DNA from: Lachnoclostridium sp. An118
GTDB taxonomy: Bacteria > Bacillota > Clostridia > Lachnospirales > Lachnospiraceae
DNA length: 64,000 nucleotides
NCBI RefSeq assembly: GCF_002160985.1
Contig: NZ_NFLQ01000011.1
Span: 1 to 64,000, forward strand
Direction: 5' to 3'
Notes under the pieces: generated by a model
Databases searched by the model: none
Told to the model about the DNA's origin: nothing
What the model saw: the letters and a program-made list of their open reading frames with translations, nothing else
Position numbers and translations under genes: made by a program
In this document: in pieces, positions 8,191 through 17,489 of the stretch
How positions within the stretch are numbered: position 1 is the first letter of the stretch
Layout of the letters: every line of letters begins with the position of its first letter

Positions 8191-9186
8191 ATGCAGCGTA
8201 TAATGAATAACCCGGACAATATTGTTGACGAGATGCTGAAGGGTTTTCTGAAGGCACATTCTGATATTGTTGAAGCGACAGATAACGGCCGTGTTGTAAA
8301 GGCGAAGGATATACCTGAGGGAAAGGTAGGAGTTGTCACAGGAGGCGGCTCCGGACACAAGCCGGCCTTTATCGGATATGTGGGAAAAAATATGTGCGAT
8401 GCAGCTGCAGTGGGGGAGATATGCTCCTCCCCCACCGCCGCAGCTTTTCTGGACGCCTGCAAGGTGGCGGACCAGGGCAAGGGAGTTGCGTGTCTGTACG
8501 GTAATTATTCAGGGGATAACATGAACGTGAAGATGGCGGTGAAGATGGCTAAAAAGGCCGGGATCACTGTCAAGACCGTGGTTGCCAATGACGATGTGGC
8601 ATCAGCTCCCAAGGATCAGAGAGAGAAGCGCCGCGGCGTGGCCGGCGAGGTCCTGATGTGGAAGGTGGGCGGCGCCAAAGCGGCCCAGGGCGGAGACCTC
8701 GATGAGGTGATCGCGGCTGCCCAGAAAGCTATTGACAATACCAGATCTGTGGGTATTGGCCTGACACCCTGCACGCTGCCGGCAGTGGGACATCCGAACT
8801 TTGAGATCAAAGATGGAACCATGGAGGTGGGGATCGGACATCACGGAGAGCCCGGGATCGAAGTGTGCGAGCTTGAGACGGCTGACAAGATGGCTAAGAG
8901 GATGGTGGACATTGTAGTGCCGGATTATCCTTTTGTAGAGGGGGATGAGGTAGTAGTCCTCGTGTCCGGGCTTGGTGCTACGCCTGTCATGGAGCTTTAT
9001 GTTCTCTATGATGAGATCGACAGGCTTCTTCAGGAGAAGGGCATTAAGACACACAAGGCATATGTGGGAAATTATTTCACATCTCTGGAAATGATGGGAG
9101 CAACGCTCACCATTATGAAACTGGATGATGAGCTGAAGGAGCTGATCGATATGCCGGCATATTCTATGGGGCTGAAGCAGGTATAG
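8191..9186 (+). CDS. dhaK: Dihydroxyacetone-kinase-family subunit DhaK (likely ketose kinase)
   Basis: At 331 residues this is a full-length DhaK. It carries the substrate loop GGGSGH (51-56) and GIGHHGEPG, in which His218 is the residue that forms the covalent hemiaminal with the ketone substrate. Partner DhaL follows after 14 bases, but no DhaM phosphotransferase subunit is nearby. In tetritol pathways of Mycobacterium, DhaK-type kinases phosphorylate D- or L-erythrulose; with the EltD-like dehydrogenase upstream, an erythrulose-type ketose is a likely substrate. Dihydroxyacetone itself cannot be excluded. Confidence 0.9.
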   Translation: MQRIMNNPDNIVDEMLKGFLKAHSDIVEATDNGRVVKAKDIPEGKVGVVTGGGSGHKPAFIGYVGKNMCDAAAVGEICSSPTAAAFLDACKVADQGKGVACLYGNYSGDNMNVKMAVKMAKKAGITVKTVVANDDVASAPKDQREKRRGVAGEVLMWKVGGAKAAQGGDLDEVIAAAQKAIDNTRSVGIGLTPCTLPAVGHPNFEIKDGTMEVGIGHHGEPGIEVCELETADKMAKRMVDIVVPDYPFVEGDEVVVLVSGLGATPVMELYVLYDEIDRLLQEKGIKTHKAYVGNYFTSLEMMGATLTIMKLDDELKELIDMPAYSMGLKQV

Positions 9187-9200
9187 GAGGCAGAAGTTAT

Positions 9201-9839
9201 ATGGGTACATTAAAAAATGAAGCAGGAAAACCGGTTCTGATGCGCATGGTGAAGGGAATACAGGACAACAAGGCGTATCTGGGAGAGGTGGACGGCCTGA
9301 TCGGCGACGGCGACCACGGTATGAATATGAATAAAGGCTTTACTGTATTTGAGGACAGGTTTAAGGATGAGGATATATCCTTTACCGAGGGGCTGGATGA
9401 GCTTGGCATGATCCTTCTGAATGAGATTGGCGGGTCCATGGGGCCTATTTATGGCACGATATTCATGGATATGGCCGAAGCGGGAGAGGATCTGGACGAG
9501 ATATCGGCGGCGGATTTTGCGGAAATGCTGGAAGCAGGCCTGAACGGCCTTTATGGCATTGTGGATGCCAGAGTGGGAGACAAGACTCTGGTGGATACTC
9601 TGTCGCCTGCAGTGGACGTCATGAAAAAGGCGGGAGAGACCGGACAGGACTTTAAGGAGGCCCTGGCAGAGATGAAGGCGGCTGCGGAAGCGGGCCGGGA
9701 TTCTACAAAGGATATGGTGGCCAAGTATGGGCGCTCCAGCCGGCTTGGTGAGCGCTCCAGAGGAGTGCTCGATGCGGGGGCTACTTCCTGCTGTATCATT
9801 CTGACCGCCATGGCGGACGGGATCATGGAACTGTTGTAA
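9201..9839 (+). CDS. dhaL: Dihydroxyacetone-kinase-family subunit DhaL
   Basis: This 212-residue helical-barrel subunit binds the nucleotide through Mg2+-coordinating aspartates, visible as DGLIGDGDHG (Asp31, 36, 38). The GGSMGPIYG and SSRLGERSRGVLDAGA motifs are also typical. It acts with the DhaK at 8191. It is the last gene of the first operon: a strong terminator lies at 9851-9880. Because DhaM is absent nearby, the phosphoryl donor (ATP or a PTS protein encoded elsewhere) cannot be decided. Confidence 0.9.
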   Translation: MGTLKNEAGKPVLMRMVKGIQDNKAYLGEVDGLIGDGDHGMNMNKGFTVFEDRFKDEDISFTEGLDELGMILLNEIGGSMGPIYGTIFMDMAEAGEDLDEISAADFAEMLEAGLNGLYGIVDARVGDKTLVDTLSPAVDVMKKAGETGQDFKEALAEMKAAAEAGRDSTKDMVAKYGRSSRLGERSRGVLDAGATSCCIILTAMADGIMELL

Positions 9840-9850
9840 GGACAGGGAGG

Positions 9851-9880
9851 AGGAGACGGCGTATGTCCGTCTCCTTTTTT
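9851..9880 (+). terminator. Rho-independent terminator after dhaL
   Basis: AGGAGACGG (9851-9859) and CCGTCTCCT (9867-9875) form a perfect 9-bp stem with a 7-base loop, followed by TTTTTT. Confidence 0.9.
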
Positions 9881-9909
9881 GTTTTCTGAGAATTTTGTGT
9901 GAAAAGTAA

Positions 9910-9937
9910 TTGACAAAAAGGGATAAGATGCTATACT
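9910..9937 (+). promoter_or_regulatory. Promoter of the regulator operon
   Basis: A perfect -35 TTGACA (9910-9915) is followed after 16 bases by TATACT (9932-9937). Two operator-like palindromes lie directly downstream, between the -10 box and the ribosome binding site. Confidence 0.75.
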
Positions 9938-9941
9938 GAAA

Positions 9942-9972
9942 TTACAAATGTAAATTTTTGTTACAATTGTAA
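9942..9972. promoter_or_regulatory. Two tandem operators of the SorC-type regulator
   Basis: TTACAAATGTAA (9942-9953) repeats exactly the site at 1145-1156, and TTACAATTGTAA (9961-9972) is a perfect palindrome 19 bases further on. Both lie downstream of the -10 box, so binding there should repress the regulator's own transcription. Confidence 0.7.
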
Positions 9973-9986
9973 TTTGGAGGACACCT

Positions 9987-10928
9987 ATGAGAGAAGATGT
10001 ATATATAAAGATCGCGTACTGGTATCACACACTGGGGATGACGCAGGATGAGATTGCCAAGAGACTTTCCTTTACGCGTCAGAAGGTGAACCAGATCATC
10101 AATTCTCTTGTGGACCTGGGGATTGTCAATATAAGTATTCAGGGATACGAGAGAGATAACATAGAGCTGGAATGCCAGCTGGAAGACAGATTTGGCCTGA
10201 AGCAGGCTGTCATCGCCACGGATTACGGAGAGAGGGATACGGTTCTCTACAAGGTTGCAAACGTGGCTGCTCAGTATCTCAACGATACCATCCGCCAGGG
10301 AGATGTCATCGGCGTTTCCTGGGGGCGGACCCTGTCTGAGGTGGTCAATCAGATGGTGTACCACAAGAGGAGCGACTGCCGGGTGGTGCAGCTCATGGGC
10401 GCCCAGAACATTGAGCAGAAGGTGGAGAAGTCGGATGAGATTGCCCGTAACCTTGCCAACAAGCTGGACTGTCCAAGCAATATGCTGTATGCGCCGGTGG
10501 TGGTGGAGCATGAGATGACAAAGCAGATGCTGATGAAGGAGCGGAGCATACGGGCGTCCTTTGAGCTGATGCGGAAATGCAATGTGGCAGTCATCGGCGT
10601 AGGTGAGCTGACGGAGCGGTCCACCATGTGCACGAGAGGCCATATCACGAAGGAGGACATCGGGGTGCTCAGGGCAGCCGGATTTGTGGGAGATATCGCT
10701 ATGAATCCTATAAGGGCGGACGGCTCCTGGGACAGCTGCCCGCTGACGGACCGGCTTCTCAACGCCAGCATGGAGGTCCTGAAGAATATAAACAACGTGA
10801 TCCTGGTGGCCTGCGGGGATTCAAAGATAGATGCGATCCATGCAGCCATGCAGACAGGATGCATCGATATTTTGATCACGGATGAGACGACAGCCAGAAA
10901 GGTTCTATACAAAAATACAGAAGAATAA
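9987..10928 (+). CDS. SorC/EryD-family sugar-responsive transcriptional regulator
   Basis: The 313-residue protein has an N-terminal helix-turn-helix (YHTLGMTQDEIAKRLSFTRQ followed by KVNQIINSLVDLGIVNI) and a C-terminal SorC-type sugar-phosphate-binding domain that includes GVSWGRTLSEVV. EryD, the erythritol-operon regulator of Brucella, belongs to this family. GGAGG stands 6 bases before the ATG. The gene is preceded by two TTACA-NN-TGTAA palindromes and is followed within 20 bases by the first FGGY kinase gene, so it probably controls both this operon and the importer operon in response to a phosphorylated intermediate. Confidence 0.88.
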   Translation: MREDVYIKIAYWYHTLGMTQDEIAKRLSFTRQKVNQIINSLVDLGIVNISIQGYERDNIELECQLEDRFGLKQAVIATDYGERDTVLYKVANVAAQYLNDTIRQGDVIGVSWGRTLSEVVNQMVYHKRSDCRVVQLMGAQNIEQKVEKSDEIARNLANKLDCPSNMLYAPVVVEHEMTKQMLMKERSIRASFELMRKCNVAVIGVGELTERSTMCTRGHITKEDIGVLRAAGFVGDIAMNPIRADGSWDSCPLTDRLLNASMEVLKNINNVILVACGDSKIDAIHAAMQTGCIDILITDETTARKVLYKNTEE

Positions 10929-10948
10929 AAAGATTGGAGGGAGTCTGT

Positions 10949-12481
10949 ATGGATTATATTCTGGGAATTGACGCCGGCACGTCCAATGTAAAGGCGGTTC
11001 TCTTTGACGAGGGCGGCAGAGAGGTCCGGGTGGCCAGCCGGGAGGCCGAGACGGTCAACAATGGCGGCAACTGGGAGGAGCAGGATATGCTTCTCGTCTG
11101 GGAGAAGGTAAAGGACTGTGTGAAGGAGCTGACAGCCTCCGGGGCGGCGGATGTCAGCCGGATCCGGGGGATCGGCGTGACTGGCCAGGGAGAGGGCTGC
11201 TGGCTTATCGATGAGGAAGGCCGCCCGGTGCAGAACGCTATTTTATGGTGCGATGGCCGGGCTGTCTCGGAGGTGAGAAAGATCACCCGGGATCACCCCG
11301 AGGTGGGACAGCTCTATCACACGACCACAGGCACGCCGCCGCTCCTCGGCAATCAGATGGTGCTGCTGCGCTGGATGAAGACCAACCGGAAGGAGGTCCT
11401 GGACCGGGCCAGCAAGCTGCTGTTCTGCAAGGACTGGATCCGCTATAAGATGACCGGACTCATCGGCACGGAGATCACCGACAGTTTTACATCCCTGATG
11501 GATGCCCAGACAGGAAAGATCGCGGATGAGCTGATGAAGGCCATGGATATCTACGAGTACCGGAGTTATCTGCCGGACCCGGTGAGCTCTGACACGGTGG
11601 TGGGGACGATCACGAAGGAGTTCGCACAGGAGACGGGGCTGCCGGAGGGGATTCCCGTGATCGCAGGGGCGTTGGACACATCGGCCACGGCTGTGGGCCT
11701 TGGGGCGATCCACGAGAAGGACGCCTGCGTGATCCTGGGAACTACCTGCGCCAGCGAGATCGTCATGCGGAAGGAGGACTGCCGCTTCGGGGCAGAGAAT
11801 TCCCGCTATGAAAAGCATCCCATCGAGGAACTGTACGTGGAGCTGCAGCCCACCCTGAACGGGACTCCCAACATTGACTGGATGCTGGAAAATATCGCGA
11901 AGACAAAGGATTTTGACGAGATCGACAGGATCGTGGACAGCGTGCCCGTGGGATGCGGAGGAGTGGTCTATCACCCCTACATCAGCGTGGCGGGAGAGAG
12001 GGCGCCCTTCTATCACCCCTACGCCAGAGCCAGCTTCTTTGGCATCAGTCAGGTGACTACGAGGAACCAGCTCATCCGGGCCGTGTACGAGGGCATCAGC
12101 CTCTCCATACGGGACTGCCTTCAGAACATAGACAAGGACGCCAATATCCACCTGGCAGGGGGCGGCGCCAAGAGCCCGGTCTGGGCTCAGATGATCGCGG
12201 ACGTCATGGGGAAAAAGGTGATGATCCCGGAGGGCAAGGAGCTGGGAGCCAAGGGCGTGGCCATCATCGCGGGTGTGAAGCTTGGCATTTACAGCTCCTA
12301 TGAGGAGGCGGTGAAAAAGGCCTGCAACTTCCGCCGGACATATGAGCCAAACCTGCAGAGGACAAAGAAGTACGATCTGCTATATGAGCTGTTCCGCCAG
12401 GTGCGGGTGCACAACCAGCAGATCTGGGATTACCGTCATCAGATGAACAAGAAAATTCAGGCCATCAGTGAGGAGGAATAA
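10949..12481 (+). CDS. FGGY-family carbohydrate kinase, EryA/LyxK-like
   Basis: The 510-residue kinase starts MDYILGIDAGTSNVKAVLF, the FGGY ATP-binding phosphate-1 motif, and has GAGGGAKSPVW-type text (HLAGGGAKSPVWAQM) in the C-terminal half. GVTGQGEGCWL, LLFCKDWIRYKMTG and YHPYISVAGERAPF resemble erythritol kinase EryA and L-xylulose kinases rather than glycerol or xylulose kinases. It may give the pathway a second entry point by phosphorylating a polyol or ketose directly. The ATG at 10949 is chosen because GGAGGG lies upstream of it and downstream of an alternative TTG. The substrate is not determined. Confidence 0.88.
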   Translation: MDYILGIDAGTSNVKAVLFDEGGREVRVASREAETVNNGGNWEEQDMLLVWEKVKDCVKELTASGAADVSRIRGIGVTGQGEGCWLIDEEGRPVQNAILWCDGRAVSEVRKITRDHPEVGQLYHTTTGTPPLLGNQMVLLRWMKTNRKEVLDRASKLLFCKDWIRYKMTGLIGTEITDSFTSLMDAQTGKIADELMKAMDIYEYRSYLPDPVSSDTVVGTITKEFAQETGLPEGIPVIAGALDTSATAVGLGAIHEKDACVILGTTCASEIVMRKEDCRFGAENSRYEKHPIEELYVELQPTLNGTPNIDWMLENIAKTKDFDEIDRIVDSVPVGCGGVVYHPYISVAGERAPFYHPYARASFFGISQVTTRNQLIRAVYEGISLSIRDCLQNIDKDANIHLAGGGAKSPVWAQMIADVMGKKVMIPEGKELGAKGVAIIAGVKLGIYSSYEEAVKKACNFRRTYEPNLQRTKKYDLLYELFRQVRVHNQQIWDYRHQMNKKIQAISEEE

Positions 12482-12483
12482 GA

Positions 12484-13521
12484 ATGAAGATATTTTTTAC
12501 TGCCGAGTACAATGAAGAGGAGCTGAAGCCCTTATACGAGATGGGCGAGGTGGTGAAGGACGGATGGGCGCTTGGACTTCCCAAAATGGAGGAGGACGAG
12601 CTGGCCGAGAAGACAAAGGACGCGGATATCATCATCACAAGCTACGACGATATCACGAGAAAGGTCATTGAGGGAGCGCCGAACCTGAAGCTGATCGCCT
12701 GCACCAGAGCCACGCCGGTGAACGTGGACATGGCGGCGGCAAAGGAGAGGGGGATCCCTGTTCTCTACACCCCGGGCAGGAACTCCGACTCCACCGCCGA
12801 GATGACCATCGGTCTCATGCTCTCCATCGCCAGGAAGATCCCCATGGCCTACAAGGCCCTCAAGGAGGGGAAATATACCGGGAACCCGGACGCCCACAAG
12901 GAGACGAAGGCAGGTCTGAAGGCGGATGTGATCTGGGATATGAAGATGGACGCCCCCTACATGGTGTTCAAGGGGACGCAGCTCAAGGGCAAGAGCCTGG
13001 GGATCCTTGGCTATGGAAGTATCGGGAAGCGTGTGGGGCGGATCGCCAGGGCCTTTGGGATGCAGCTCCTCATCTACGATCCCTACCAGGGCGAGGTGGA
13101 CATCGAGGAGATCGGCATACGCAAGGTCAACACACTGGCGGAGCTGATGAGAGAGTCGGATTTTGTGACCTGCCACATGAAGGTGACACCGGAGACGACA
13201 GGGATCGTCAGCCGGGAGATGATCTCTCTTATGAAGCCCACTGCATACTTTATCAACGCGTCCAGAGGGGCGATCCTGGACGAGCAGGCGCTTATCGACG
13301 CACTGCGGGAGAAGAGGATCGCGGGAGCAGCCTTTGACGTGTATGCGAGCGAGCCTATTGCCAGCAATCATCCCTACGTAACGGAGCTGGACAATGTGGT
13401 GATCACGCCCCACATCGCCGGGGCCACGGACGATGTGCTTGTGAACCATACAAAACAGATCGTGGCGGATATCAGGAGATTTTTAAATGGAGAGCATCTG
13501 CTGTATCAGTACAGATATTAA
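12484..13521 (+). CDS. D-isomer-specific 2-hydroxyacid dehydrogenase family protein (1)
   Basis: The 345-residue protein has the family's catalytic Arg (NASRGAILDE), Glu (ASEPIA) and His (TPHIAG) and the NAD fold GILGYGSIGKRVG with an acidic residue ending strand 2 (YDPY). It should reduce a 2-keto acid or oxidise a D-2-hydroxy acid. A stretch before the Rossmann fold, about residues 125-170 (including MKMDAPYMVFKGTQLKG), is longer than in glycerate dehydrogenases. The gene follows the kinase by 2 bases. A paralogue of the same type lies at 14241 with an aldolase between them, so the pair may act on related intermediates. Function is inferred only at family level. Confidence 0.85.
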   Translation: MKIFFTAEYNEEELKPLYEMGEVVKDGWALGLPKMEEDELAEKTKDADIIITSYDDITRKVIEGAPNLKLIACTRATPVNVDMAAAKERGIPVLYTPGRNSDSTAEMTIGLMLSIARKIPMAYKALKEGKYTGNPDAHKETKAGLKADVIWDMKMDAPYMVFKGTQLKGKSLGILGYGSIGKRVGRIARAFGMQLLIYDPYQGEVDIEEIGIRKVNTLAELMRESDFVTCHMKVTPETTGIVSREMISLMKPTAYFINASRGAILDEQALIDALREKRIAGAAFDVYASEPIASNHPYVTELDNVVITPHIAGATDDVLVNHTKQIVADIRRFLNGEHLLYQYRY

Positions 13522-13573
13522 TGCAGATACCAATACAGATAAAAGCTGTCAAGCAGGAAAAGGAGGAAACAAG

Positions 13574-14227
13574 ATGAACAGAGACAAAGTGAAGGTGGCA
13601 CAGATCGAGGTATGTGAGACTGCAAAGAAGATGTCCAGCAGCGGGCTGGTGGCAGGCACATGGGGCAATATCTCCGCCCGCGTGGACGATGAGTACATGG
13701 TGATCACTCCCTCCGGCATGGACTACGACCGGCTCTTCCCGGAGGACATGGTCCTTGTCAACATGAAGACCTTCGAGTACGAGGGAAAGCTGAAGCCCTC
13801 TGTGGAGGTGCCGGTGCATGCGGCGGTCTATCTTGACAGGGAGACGGTAAACGGCATCGTACATACTCATTCCACCTATGCCCTGACTATGGCCACGGCC
13901 AGAAAGCCGATTCCCCCGATCTGTGATGACCAGGTGCAGATCCTGGGCGGGGATGTCCGCCTGGCGGACTACACCATGCCCGGTTCCAAGGAGATGGCCG
14001 CATCTGTTGTGGAGGCGCTGAAGGACAGAGGCGGAGCGCTGATCGCCAACCACGGCGCCATCACGGTGGGACGGACTTTGCCGGAGGCATTTACAGCGTC
14101 CCAGGTGCTTGAGAAGACGGCCCTGATCTATATCAATACCCAGAGCATCGGCGGGCCGGTGGAGATTTCCCGGGCTGACGTGGAATTTTTCCATGATTTC
14201 TTTATGACAAAATACGGGCAGAAATAG
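13574..14227 (+). CDS. Class II aldolase/adducin family protein
   Basis: This 217-residue protein has the zinc ligands HTHSTYA and a later NHG (IANHGAITVG), and the phosphate-binding SGLVAGTWGNISAR and TPSGMDYD loops of the L-fuculose-phosphate aldolase/L-ribulose-phosphate epimerase family. It could cleave or epimerise a phosphorylated sugar. The ATG at 13574 follows AGGAGGAAAC; an upstream frame that overlaps the preceding gene is not used. Its position between two 2-hydroxyacid dehydrogenases suggests a sugar-acid or ketose-phosphate step, not resolved here. Confidence 0.88.
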   Translation: MNRDKVKVAQIEVCETAKKMSSSGLVAGTWGNISARVDDEYMVITPSGMDYDRLFPEDMVLVNMKTFEYEGKLKPSVEVPVHAAVYLDRETVNGIVHTHSTYALTMATARKPIPPICDDQVQILGGDVRLADYTMPGSKEMAASVVEALKDRGGALIANHGAITVGRTLPEAFTASQVLEKTALIYINTQSIGGPVEISRADVEFFHDFFMTKYGQK

Positions 14228-14240
14228 GAGGCTGTGGAAG

Positions 14241-15293
14241 ATGAAAACACTGATCACTGCCAGGTTTGACAGGAATTATACAGATCTGCTGGAGACGATC
14301 ACGACAGATTACGAGTTCGCAGGGTACGGAGTGACAGGCGAAAAGATGCCTGTTCCCCAGATGAAGGAGAAGATCAAAGGGGTAGAGCTGCTGATCTCCG
14401 AGTTTGAGGACATTAACAGGGAGGTCATCGAGGCGGCGGACTGCCTGAAGATCATTGTGTGCTGCAGGAACGAGGCCTTTGCCAGTGTGGACATTGAAGC
14501 GGCGACAGAGAAGAGGATCCCTGTTCTGCGGGCCGGAGGAAGGAACGCCATCGCGGTGGCGGAGCACACCATCGCCCTGCTCATGTGCGTGTCCAAAAAT
14601 ATCAGCCTTACGGACCATCTCCTGAAGTATACAGACCAGCTCACCAATGTCCAGTACAACGACAATGAGGGGAAGCGGGCGGAGACCATGTCCGAGTGGT
14701 CTATGGATCCCACGGCTCCCTTTGCCCTCTATGGAGGGGGGCCGGAGATGTACGGAAAGACCTTCGGGCAGATCGGCTTTGGCATGATCGGACGGGAAGT
14801 GGCAAAGCGGGCCCGGGGGCTGGATATGGAGCTCCTTGTCTATGATCCCTACGTGTCCCAGGAGCAGATGGACTATCTGGGGGCGAAAAAGACGGATCTG
14901 GATACCCTCATGAAGACGGCGGATTTCATTAGCATCAACTGCAATGTGGTGCCGGAGACAGTGGGGCTGATCAGCCGGGAGAAAATCGCACTCATGAAGC
15001 CCACGGCGTATCTTGTGAATACAGCCAGGGCAAAGATCCTGGACTATGACGCCCTCTACGACGCACTGGCGGAGAAGAGGATAGCGGGGGCCGGGCTGGA
15101 TGTGTATCCGGTGGAGCCGATCCCTGCAGGAAATAAATTCCTTTCCCTTAGAAATGTGGTCCTGACGCCTCACCTGGCCGGATCGGCGAGAGATATCGTG
15201 GGACACCAGACCAATATTGTGCTGACAGACGTGAAGAAGATACTGGCAGGCGAGAAGCCAAGATTTATCTGTAATCCGGAGGTCCTCGCCTGA
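14241..15293 (+). CDS. D-isomer-specific 2-hydroxyacid dehydrogenase family protein (2)
   Basis: The 350-residue protein is a diverged paralogue of 12484-13521. It has the NAD fold FGQIGFGMIGREV with YDPY, the catalytic Arg in NTARAKILDYD, Glu in PVEPIP and His in TPHLAGS. It also has an extended segment before the Rossmann fold (about residues 133-172, including NDNEGKRAETMSEWSMD). All three catalytic residues are kept, so both copies should be active, presumably on different substrates. It is separated from the aldolase by 13 bases and from the next kinase by 18. Confidence 0.83.
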   Translation: MKTLITARFDRNYTDLLETITTDYEFAGYGVTGEKMPVPQMKEKIKGVELLISEFEDINREVIEAADCLKIIVCCRNEAFASVDIEAATEKRIPVLRAGGRNAIAVAEHTIALLMCVSKNISLTDHLLKYTDQLTNVQYNDNEGKRAETMSEWSMDPTAPFALYGGGPEMYGKTFGQIGFGMIGREVAKRARGLDMELLVYDPYVSQEQMDYLGAKKTDLDTLMKTADFISINCNVVPETVGLISREKIALMKPTAYLVNTARAKILDYDALYDALAEKRIAGAGLDVYPVEPIPAGNKFLSLRNVVLTPHLAGSARDIVGHQTNIVLTDVKKILAGEKPRFICNPEVLA

Positions 15294-15311
15294 AGGATGG
15301 AGGGATAGAAG

Positions 15312-16817
15312 TTGAGTTATTCCATTGGAATTGACATTGGTACCACCACGGTGAAGTGCATCCTCTTCGGTGAGAAGGCAAAGGTGGTGGCTGAGGCCGG
15401 GAAGGAGTACGGGACGCTCCTCCCGGAGCCCTCCTGGGCGCAGCAGAACCCGGATGACTGGTGGAGAGCTGTGGTGGAATGCATCCGCGTGATCCTGGCC
15501 AAAAGCTGGGTGAATGCGGAGGACATCAGAGTTATCTCCGTCAGCAGCCAGGCCCCTGCTGTCCTGCCTGTCACGAAGGAGGGAAAGCCCCTCCACGACG
15601 CTCTCATCTGGATGGACAGGAGAAGCGTGGAGGAGTACGAGATCATAAAAGAGACGGTGGGGGCAAGGCGAGTGTTCGAGATCACGGGAAACCGTCTGGA
15701 CACGTATTTTACTCTCACGGAGCTGATGTGGTTTATCAGAAATCACCCGGAGATCATGGAGAAATGCTTCAAGGTGCTCCAGGTAAACGGGTATGTCAAT
15801 TATAAGCTGACAGGAGAGTTTACCATCGATGACACCCACGCCTCCCTCACCCAGCTCTATGATGTCCACAGGGACTGCTGGAGCCGGGAGCTTCTGGACG
15901 CCATAGGGGCAGATGTGGATCTGATGCCGCAGGTGTACGACTGCATGGCCCCTATCGGTCACGTGTCTGCGGAGGCGGCGGAGCTGACTGGTCTTTCCAC
16001 CGGTACGGTTGTCCTTGCTGGAGCTGTGGACGCGACGGCGGCGGGGCTTGAGATGGGGGTATACTCCGGCGGCCGGGTGGCGGAGATGACGGGGACCAGC
16101 TCTGTGGTGCTTATAGGCTTTGATGAGCTTGTCACCGGGGAGGAGCTCTCCTATCTGAAGGGGCGGGCAAAAAACAGTACCCTTTTGTACGGCGCCATGA
16201 ACTCTGCCGGGGGCTCTCTGCGTTGGTTCAGAGATGCTCTCTACGGCGGGGAGACCATGAAGAAGGACGCCTACCCCCGGATGAACCGGGAGGTGGAGGA
16301 GAGGGCAAAGAGACCCTCCAGGATCATTTTCCTCCCCTATATGGCGGGGGAGAGAGCCCCTATATGGGATCCGGATGCCCGTGGTACATTTATCGGACTG
16401 AACCTGAATACCAGCAGGGCGGAGCTGATCCGGGCAATTATGGAGGGAGCCTGCTTTGCGCTGCAGGATAACCTGGACCAGGCGGCCAAAATGGGGCTGC
16501 CCATCAAGGATATCATCTGCTGCGGCGGATGCAGCAGGAGCGATATATGGCTGAAGATCAAGGCCTCTGTGATCGGGAAGGAGATCAAGCTGCCGGAGGT
16601 CAATCTGGGGGCTCCCGCCGGTCTGGCCTACATGAACGCGGCCTACATGGGCGAGTACAGCACCCCGGAGGAGGCGTCGGATGCCAATCTCCGTATCAAA
16701 AAGGTGGTGGAGCCTGTGCGGGAGTGGATTCCCATGTACAGAGAGCTGTATCAGGTCTATCTGGAATCCTATCAGTCTTTGAAGCGGCAGTTTAAAAACC
16801 TTGCCAGGATCCGTTGA
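15312..16817 (+). CDS. FGGY-family carbohydrate kinase, XylB/GntK-like
   Basis: The 501-residue kinase opens SYSIGIDIGTTTVKCILF and carries the family signatures ISVSSQAPAVLPV, MAGERAPIWDPDARG and CCGGCSRSDIW. It is only distantly like the first FGGY kinase (10949) and is nearer to xylulose/gluconate-type kinases. The start is a TTG with GGAGGG 7 bases before it; no ATG alternative fits. Two kinases of the same fold in one operon argue for two substrates or two branches. The substrate is unknown. Confidence 0.87.
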   Translation: MSYSIGIDIGTTTVKCILFGEKAKVVAEAGKEYGTLLPEPSWAQQNPDDWWRAVVECIRVILAKSWVNAEDIRVISVSSQAPAVLPVTKEGKPLHDALIWMDRRSVEEYEIIKETVGARRVFEITGNRLDTYFTLTELMWFIRNHPEIMEKCFKVLQVNGYVNYKLTGEFTIDDTHASLTQLYDVHRDCWSRELLDAIGADVDLMPQVYDCMAPIGHVSAEAAELTGLSTGTVVLAGAVDATAAGLEMGVYSGGRVAEMTGTSSVVLIGFDELVTGEELSYLKGRAKNSTLLYGAMNSAGGSLRWFRDALYGGETMKKDAYPRMNREVEERAKRPSRIIFLPYMAGERAPIWDPDARGTFIGLNLNTSRAELIRAIMEGACFALQDNLDQAAKMGLPIKDIICCGGCSRSDIWLKIKASVIGKEIKLPEVNLGAPAGLAYMNAAYMGEYSTPEEASDANLRIKKVVEPVREWIPMYRELYQVYLESYQSLKRQFKNLARIR

Positions 16818-16846
16818 GGATCAACTACTTTTAATGGAGAAGAAAA

Positions 16847-17488
16847 ATGGACAGACAAGGCATAGAACTCTTGATTTTTGACATGGACGGCGTGGTGCTG
16901 GACAGCGAGCCGCTCCATGAAAACGCCAGGCAGTGGATGTTCCGGGAGCTGGCGATCAGCCCTGATGACAGGCTGCCGGACCCTGTGGGCAAGTCCTCCA
17001 GCGGCTTCTGGAGAAGGGTGCTGGAGGTATATCATATGGAGGGAGATCCGTATGAGCTGGAAAAACGGCAGTACAGCCTGGTGGCGCGGCAGATAGAGGA
17101 AAATCACCTGCAGCCGTCAGACGGCTTTTTGGATGTCGTAAAGAGAGCGAAGGAGCGTGGGATAAGGATAGGACTTGCGTCCTCCTCCACCCGTGTGCTG
17201 GTGGATGACGCTCTGCGCCTGCTTGACGTGGACCGGTATTTTGACATCACCGTCTCGGGAGATGAGGTAGCCCACAAGAAGCCGGAGCCGGATGTGTATC
17301 TGAAGGTGCTGGAGCTTGCGGGAGGAGAGCCTGGCAGGTCAGCGGCAGTGGAGGACTCGGAGGCGGGCGTCAGGGCGGCGCGGCGGGCCGGGATATTCTG
17401 CTACGGCTACGTGAACGAGACGTCAGGCGGACAGGATGTGTCCGGGGCGGACAAGGTGATCCGGCATCTGGGGGAGATCGAGGTCTGA
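16847..17488 (+). CDS. HAD-superfamily phosphatase/phosphomutase (beta-PGM-like)
   Basis: The 213-residue protein has all HAD motifs: DMDGVVLDSEP (nucleophile Asp12, acid Asp14), SSST (motif II), KKPEPDVY (motif III Lys) and EDSEAG (motif IV). The helical cap after motif I fits the beta-phosphoglucomutase/sugar-phosphatase subfamily. As the last gene of the operon it could remove phosphate from a toxic or overflow sugar phosphate, or act as a mutase. Its specificity cannot be read from sequence. Confidence 0.85.
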   Translation: MDRQGIELLIFDMDGVVLDSEPLHENARQWMFRELAISPDDRLPDPVGKSSSGFWRRVLEVYHMEGDPYELEKRQYSLVARQIEENHLQPSDGFLDVVKRAKERGIRIGLASSSTRVLVDDALRLLDVDRYFDITVSGDEVAHKKPEPDVYLKVLELAGGEPGRSAAVEDSEAGVRAARRAGIFCYGYVNETSGGQDVSGADKVIRHLGEIEV

Positions 17489-17489
17489 A

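Noticed and set aside
14202-15962. A 586-codon minus-strand frame
   Set aside because: It lies wholly over the second dehydrogenase and the second FGGY kinase, which have clear motifs and ribosome binding sites; it is an antisense shadow of GC-rich codons.
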